A stretch of DNA of 64,000 bases from Lichenicola sp964236105 (GTDB lineage Bacteria; Pseudomonadota; Alphaproteobacteria; Acetobacterales; Acetobacteraceae), in contig CAXSBC010000009.1 of the NCBI GenBank assembly GCA_964236105.1, positions 1 through 64,000 of the forward strand, given 5' to 3'. Each line of letters begins with the position of its first letter. The first letter of the stretch is position 1. The translations under genes and the position numbers were made by a program. Shown here in pieces: positions 60,054 to 64,000 of this stretch. The notes beneath the pieces were generated by a model. It saw nothing but the letters and a program-made list of their open reading frames with translations. It had not been told where the DNA came from and ran no database searches.

Positions 60054-61076
60054 ATGGAGCCCCGTTCCCCGCCGATGCAGCCGCCATCCGCCGATCCGGC
60101 GGCGGGGCCGCACGTCCTCTCGGTGGTGGCGGAGGCGTCGCATGACGGGATGCGCACCGACCGCTTCCTGGCGGAGGCCACCCCTAGCCTGTCGCGCTCG
60201 CGCGTCAAAGGGTTGATGGAACAGGGTCATGTGCGCCGCGACGGGCAGGCGCTGCGGTCGCCGGCCGAGCCGGTGCGGCCGGGCATGCGGTTCGAACTGC
60301 TGCCGCCGGCGCCGGTCGCCGCCCGGCCGGCCTCGCAGGCCATCCCGTTCGCCATCCTCTACGAGGATGACAGCCTGATCGTGCTCGACAAGCCTGCCGG
60401 GCTGGTGGTGCATCCGGCACCCGGCAACGAGGACGGCACCCTGGTCAATGCGCTGCTCGCCCATTGCGGCGACAGCCTGCCCGGCATCGGCGGCGAGCGC
60501 CGTCCGGGCATCGTGCACCGGCTCGACAAGGACACCTCCGGCACCATGGTCGTGGCCAAGACCGAGCAGGCGCTGGCCGCCCTGTCGGACGCCTTCGCGG
60601 CCAGGGACATCGAGCGCAGCTACCTCGCTTTGTGCTGGGGGCTGCTGTCGCCGTCGCAGGGGGATTTCGAGGGCGCGATCGGCCGCGATCCGCGAGACCG
60701 CAAGCGCATGACGGTCGTTGCCCGCGGCGGCAAGGCGGCACTCACCCATTACCGCACGCTGGAGGTGGCGGACGCTGCCGTCAGCCTGGTCGAATGCGTG
60801 CTCGCCACCGGCCGCACCCACCAGATCCGCGTGCATTTCTCCCAGAACGGTCACGCCCTGCTCGGCGATCCGGTCTATCTGCGACGCGTGCCGGCCGCCG
60901 CCAGGCTGCTGCCGGACACAGCGCGGCGTGCCGCGCTCGACTTCCCCAGGCAGGCGCTGCACGCGGCCAGGCTGGGGTTCCGGCATCCTGCGACCGGGGT
61001 CGAGCTGCGCTTCGAGACGCCGCCTCCGGACGACTTCCTGCGGTTGCGGCAAAGCCTGTTCCCCAACCCGGGATGA
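60054..61076 (+). CDS. rluD: RluA-family 23S rRNA pseudouridine synthase (RluD-like)
   Basis: 340 aa from ATG 60054. An N-terminal S4 RNA-binding domain (RTDRFLAEATPSLSRSRVKGLMEQG region, in parts DRFLAEATP and SRSRVKGLMEQG) precedes the catalytic domain with GIVHRLDKDTSG near residue 155; its Asp is the pseudouridine-synthase nucleophile. TGRTHQIRVHFSQNGHALLGDPVY, given as GRTHQIRVH and GHALLGDPVY, closes the active site. With an S4 domain and this order, RluD (positions 1911, 1915 and 1917 of 23S rRNA) is more likely than RluA or RluC, but RluC cannot be excluded by eye. It precedes rpoH, which has its own promoter. Confidence 0.88.
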   Translation: MEPRSPPMQPPSADPAAGPHVLSVVAEASHDGMRTDRFLAEATPSLSRSRVKGLMEQGHVRRDGQALRSPAEPVRPGMRFELLPPAPVAARPASQAIPFAILYEDDSLIVLDKPAGLVVHPAPGNEDGTLVNALLAHCGDSLPGIGGERRPGIVHRLDKDTSGTMVVAKTEQALAALSDAFAARDIERSYLALCWGLLSPSQGDFEGAIGRDPRDRKRMTVVARGGKAALTHYRTLEVADAAVSLVECVLATGRTHQIRVHFSQNGHALLGDPVYLRRVPAAARLLPDTARRAALDFPRQALHAARLGFRHPATGVELRFETPPPDDFLRLRQSLFPNPG

Positions 61077-61109
61077 CAGGAAGTTCAGGGTTCGGAAACC
61101 CCCGAATTC

Positions 61110-61138
61110 TTGACAGGACTAACCTGGTCCGGTTAGAA
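61110..61138 (+). promoter_or_regulatory. sigma70-type promoter of rpoH
   Basis: A consensus TTGACA (61110-61115), a 17-base spacer, and TTAGAA (61133-61138) as -10, located 190 bp before the rpoH start. The spacer carries a dyad CTAACC-TGGTCC-GGTTAG (61119-61136) that reaches into the -10 element, so a regulator or DNA structure could occlude it. Confidence 0.7.
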
Positions 61139-61329
61139 ATCGCTCCTTCCGACGAGCGGGCGCGCCCGCCGGTCCGGACGTCCCGGAACACCTCCGCCTG
61201 CTGACGGGGAGGGTCTCGGGGACGTGAAGTCCTTACCCGCGCCCATGCTGACGTGCTGCGAAACCGTCGTCCCGCTGTGCCGTAAGGACAGCGATATCCC
61301 GCAGCCGCTCAGGCGAAAGGAGCCGATCG

Positions 61330-62217
61330 ATGGTCTCTGCCGTAATCAATGTCAGTCCCGAAGGCAACCTTTCCCGGTACCTTCAGGAAATCCGCAAGTT
61401 CCCGATGCTGGCGCCGGAAGAGGAGCTGTCCCTGTCCAAGCGCTGGCGCGACAGCGAGGACACGGCCGCCGCCCACAAGCTCGTCACCTCCCATCTGCGC
61501 CTCGTGGCCAAGATCGCCATGGGCTATCGCGGCTATGGGCTGCCGATCAGCGAGCTGATCAGCGAGGGCAATGTCGGGATGATGCAGGCGGTGAAGCGCT
61601 TCGATCCTGACCGCGGGTTCCGGCTCGCGACCTATGCGATGTGGTGGATCCGGGCTGCGATCCAGGAATATATCCTGCACAGCTGGTCGCTGGTGAAGAT
61701 GGGTACCACCGCCGCGCAGAAGAAGCTGTTCTTCAACCTGCGCCGGCTGAAGGGCCAGATGCAGGCGATCGAGGACGGCGATCTGCAGCCCGAGCAGGTC
61801 GATCACATCGCGACCACGCTCGGCGTTTCCGGCACCGACGTGGTCAACATGAACCGTCGTCTGGCAGCACCCGATCACAGCCTCAACGCTCCGGTAAGGG
61901 CCGACAGCGAGGGCGAGTGGCAGGACTGGCTGGTCGACGAGAGCGAGAGCCAGGAGCAGACGCTGGCGGAAAGCGAGGAGTTCAGCGGCCGCAAGGCGCT
62001 GCTGGGCGACGCGCTCAAGACGCTGAACGACCGCGAGCGGCACATCCTGACCGAACGCCGGCTGAGCGAGGAGCCCTCGACGCTCGAGGACCTGTCGCAG
62101 CACTACAACATCTCCCGCGAGCGGGTGCGCCAGATCGAGGTGCGCGCGTTCGAGAAGGTGCAGAAGGCGATGAAGACGCAGGTCACCACCCGGCGCCTGG
62201 CCGATCAGGCAGCCTGA
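61330..62217 (+). CDS. rpoH: heat-shock sigma factor RpoH (sigma 32)
   Basis: 295 aa from ATG 61330 with AAAGGAG as ribosome binding site. A PEGNLSRYLQEIRKFPML start, sigma region 2 with LISEGNVGMMQAVKRFDP and YAMWWIRAAIQEYIL (region 2.4), the RpoH box QKKLFFNLRRLK at 130-141 that separates it from RpoD and RpoS, and a region 4 HTH near 255-280 with SRERVRQIEVRAFEKV. It directs RNA polymerase to chaperone and protease genes. The 5' leader of 190 bp between promoter and start could carry temperature-sensitive structure. A clear consensus promoter lies upstream. Confidence 0.96.
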   Translation: MVSAVINVSPEGNLSRYLQEIRKFPMLAPEEELSLSKRWRDSEDTAAAHKLVTSHLRLVAKIAMGYRGYGLPISELISEGNVGMMQAVKRFDPDRGFRLATYAMWWIRAAIQEYILHSWSLVKMGTTAAQKKLFFNLRRLKGQMQAIEDGDLQPEQVDHIATTLGVSGTDVVNMNRRLAAPDHSLNAPVRADSEGEWQDWLVDESESQEQTLAESEEFSGRKALLGDALKTLNDRERHILTERRLSEEPSTLEDLSQHYNISRERVRQIEVRAFEKVQKAMKTQVTTRRLADQAA

Positions 62218-62780
62218 GTCGCTCCCGGACCGCCGCCGCGCGGTCCGGACACGGCGCGGTCGGCACCGTCAGACACTGCCGCATCGTCGAGCGGCAGCAG
62301 CGGTCCCCACTCATCTTCCAGTTCGGCCAGGGTCGCGGCGATGGCCCGGCGGCGGGTTGCGGCGGCCAGATCCGCCGTCAACTTCAGCATGGCGGTCGCA
62401 AGCTCGCCGGCCAGCCAGCCGGCACCGATTGCCGTCCATGCCGTCAGCAGGATGAGCGGCTGACGCACGAGGCGCATCGCCGCTGCCAGCGTCCCATCGG
62501 TCTGCCACAGCAGGCTCAGCGGATGGATGCTCGCCGCCAGCCCGAACAGCAGGGCCGCGCGCATCACCCGGCCGCCCGGACCATCCTCGGGCAGCAGGGC
62601 GACCAGCAGCACCGGGATGGTCAGCAACGCCATCAGGAAGGCGCTTGCCGGCGACAGCACGATCATCGCGCCGCAGCCGATGCCGCCCAGCCAAAGCGTC
62701 GCGGCTTGACCAGGTCCGGCCCTGCCCGACCCCCCTGCCTTGATGCCGGCCTTTTTCCTGCGCGACGCACCCGCCATCAC
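62205..62780 (-). CDS. membrane protein of unknown function
   Basis: 191 aa from GTG 62780; ATG 62777 is the next in-frame start. The N-terminal 25 residues are strongly basic (ASRRKKAGIKAGG). Four hydrophobic segments follow between residues 28 and 130, then a helical tail with LAELEDEWGPLLPLDD. No family is recognised. Its 3' end overlaps the rpoH 3' end by 13 bp (convergent). It is coupled to the upstream gene on the same strand: the upstream TGA sits inside this start. Confidence 0.65.
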   Translation of the reverse strand: MMAGASRRKKAGIKAGGSGRAGPGQAATLWLGGIGCGAMIVLSPASAFLMALLTIPVLLVALLPEDGPGGRVMRAALLFGLAASIHPLSLLWQTDGTLAAAMRLVRQPLILLTAWTAIGAGWLAGELATAMLKLTADLAAATRRRAIAATLAELEDEWGPLLPLDDAAVSDGADRAVSGPRGGGPGATQAA

Positions 62781-63925
62781 GGCATGATCCCGATCGCGAT
62801 CGCACCGACCAGCGTCATGATGCCGGCGACGATCGCCACCTCACGACCGGCTGCGCGCGCCACCTGCGCGCGGACCGGAGCGGCCTGGATCGAGTCGCGA
62901 TGCGCCGTCCTGAGCGTCTGGGCCTGCCTGCGCGCCTCGATCATCGCCGCATCGTCGACGGCCCACGCGTCATCCCGGCACGACAGGTCGAGCATCGCCA
63001 CCAGATCGCCCTGCGACGCCGCCTGATCGAGACGCTCCAGGCGCCGCAGGCGCTGTCCCTTGCCGGGCCAGCCCTTCAGCCGGTCCCGCGCGGGCGGCAG
63101 CAGGCGGGCCGCCAGCTTCGGCAGCGTGACGGCGACGGGGCCTGCGGCACTCGACGGCGGCACGGCCGCCCGCACCACGCGGCGCCCCTGCAGCTGCGCC
63201 TGTGCCAGCGCCTGCAGGTCCAGCAGGCGCTCGTCGGCATTGATCGGGATTGTCAACTCGGCGACGTCGGAGCCGGCATCCGAGCGGGCCGCCAGCAGTG
63301 CCAGCATCTGGGTGTCGAGCAGGCGCCCGGTCGCGTCGGGCTGCACCGACACCATCGCCTCGAGTGCTGTGACCAGCTGTCCGGCCTGCTGCACGCAGGC
63401 ACCGCCCAGGGCGGGCGACATGCAGCACAGGAACGGGTTGAGGCTGTAGGCCAGGGTCGGCAGCCGCAGGGCCGGCACCGGCAGGCGTGCCACCCGGGCG
63501 CTGCGGCGCTCCACCTCCTCGACCATCATCAGGACGCCGCGTCCGGTCAGCAGCGCCCAGCGCCGCAACGCCCCGTGCCGCATGGCCTCGCCGACGACAT
63601 CACGATCCGACCCGGTGATCTGGGCCGCCAGCATGGCGGGCACCGCGTCCGGCCAGAACCAGACGCCGGCCCAGAACAGCGGCGCCAGCGGATCGAGCAG
63701 CGCGATCGTCTGCATCAGGATCATGGTCTCGGCCGCCTCGGAGGCACGCTCGCGGCCGCCGCGCGTCGCATCCTCGATCCGTCCCGCCGGCAGAGGCTGC
63801 TCCAGCGCGCGCCGCAGCCATTGGTCCACCACGCCGGACCGCAGCATCGCCAGCGCCTCCGCAGGCTGACACGCGAAGGCCAGCGCCAGCGTGCGGGCCG
63901 TCCAGACCGGAGTCTTGCCGACCAT
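62777..63925 (-). CDS. large protein of unknown function, possibly continuing beyond the window edge
   Basis: 382 aa if started at ATG 63925. The same frame stays open through the remaining 75 bases to position 64000 without a stop, so the gene may start outside the window. Mostly helical, with VWTARTLALAFACQPAEAL, SGVVDQWLRRAL and an Arg/Ala-rich C-terminal region with RLERLDQAASQGDLVAMLDLS; a hydrophobic C-terminal segment (EVAIVAGIMTLVGAIAIGIMP, about 21 residues) could anchor it in the membrane. I recognise no domain. It is translationally coupled to the downstream membrane protein gene, which suggests one complex. Confidence 0.65.
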   Translation of the reverse strand: MVGKTPVWTARTLALAFACQPAEALAMLRSGVVDQWLRRALEQPLPAGRIEDATRGGRERASEAAETMILMQTIALLDPLAPLFWAGVWFWPDAVPAMLAAQITGSDRDVVGEAMRHGALRRWALLTGRGVLMMVEEVERRSARVARLPVPALRLPTLAYSLNPFLCCMSPALGGACVQQAGQLVTALEAMVSVQPDATGRLLDTQMLALLAARSDAGSDVAELTIPINADERLLDLQALAQAQLQGRRVVRAAVPPSSAAGPVAVTLPKLAARLLPPARDRLKGWPGKGQRLRRLERLDQAASQGDLVAMLDLSCRDDAWAVDDAAMIEARRQAQTLRTAHRDSIQAAPVRAQVARAAGREVAIVAGIMTLVGAIAIGIMP

Positions 63926-64000
63926 GAGCGGGCGCGGCGCCCGCGCCTCGGGCCGCGGCGCCTTCGGCCGCTCCGCGCCGATCCCGTGCTCGCCGAGGGC

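Noticed and set aside
1..64000. CRISPR arrays or long tandem repeats.
   Set aside because: None seen at any scale when reading through the window.

Overview
The window is GC-rich DNA of alphaproteobacterial type. An Acetobacteraceae or other Rhodospirillales bacterium is the best guess, judged from the mix of genes: an alphaproteobacterial rpoH, an RluA-type pseudouridine synthase divergent from a DUF6476-like gene, gluQRS, MarC, Tat-exported oxidoreductases, a GMC dehydrogenase and many decayed insertion sequences. The species call is an inference. One tRNA gene (tRNA-Glu, CTC) is present; there is no rRNA and no CRISPR array.

Layout. 1-11 kb is accessory and partly decayed: two paralogous polytopic membrane proteins (the first frameshifted), IS66 and IS5 scraps, a SGNH hydrolase stopped by an in-frame TAA, a GMC oxidoreductase coupled to an unusual alpha/beta-hydrolase fusion, and an acyltransferase. 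11-25 kb carries a DUF4142 protein, a CPA1 antiporter, an XRE regulator with an ArsP_1-type permease, two divergent LysR pairs, a TetR/aldo-keto reductase pair, and an exported oxalate-decarboxylase-like bicupin, separated by long non-coding or decayed stretches. 25.4-31.1 kb resembles an arsenosugar or arsenic-lipid biosynthesis cluster: an ArsM methyltransferase with its three arsenic-binding cysteines, a fatty-acid-hydroxylase-type membrane oxygenase, a TIGR04282-like glycosyltransferase, a broken TIGR04283-like glycosyltransferase, a mercuric-reductase-like flavoprotein and a radical SAM enzyme. The last three intact or broken genes of the + strand run overlap by four bases at two joints.

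The clearest novel object is at 31,221-33,661: a 2,441 bp transposon with perfect 21-bp terminal inverted repeats and an 8-bp target duplication. It has an IS1-type transposase at one end, disabled by TGG to TAG, and an AT-rich passenger segment holding a small AAARW-type protein and a coupled two-gene module: a 97-aa protein followed by a HEPN-like protein. It sits against an IS6 remnant.

34-53 kb looks like stable chromosome: a 631-aa protein with an internal duplication, a PLP decarboxylase, an alpha/beta hydrolase, a prolyl oligopeptidase coupled to a class A acid phosphatase, an RND efflux pair under a divergent TetR gene, two tandem class I aminotransferases, a GH13 enzyme, gluQRS, an HNH nuclease and marC. 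Directly after tRNA-Glu at 53.5 kb comes an AT-rich island of two small unknown proteins and a graveyard of transposase ends (53.6-56 kb). The final part is core again: a sulfotransferase, an exported DUF5666-like protein, a cytochrome b / sulfite-oxidase-fold pair, DUF6476, an RluA/RluD enzyme, rpoH with a clear sigma70-type promoter, and two coupled unknown genes that reach toward the window edge.
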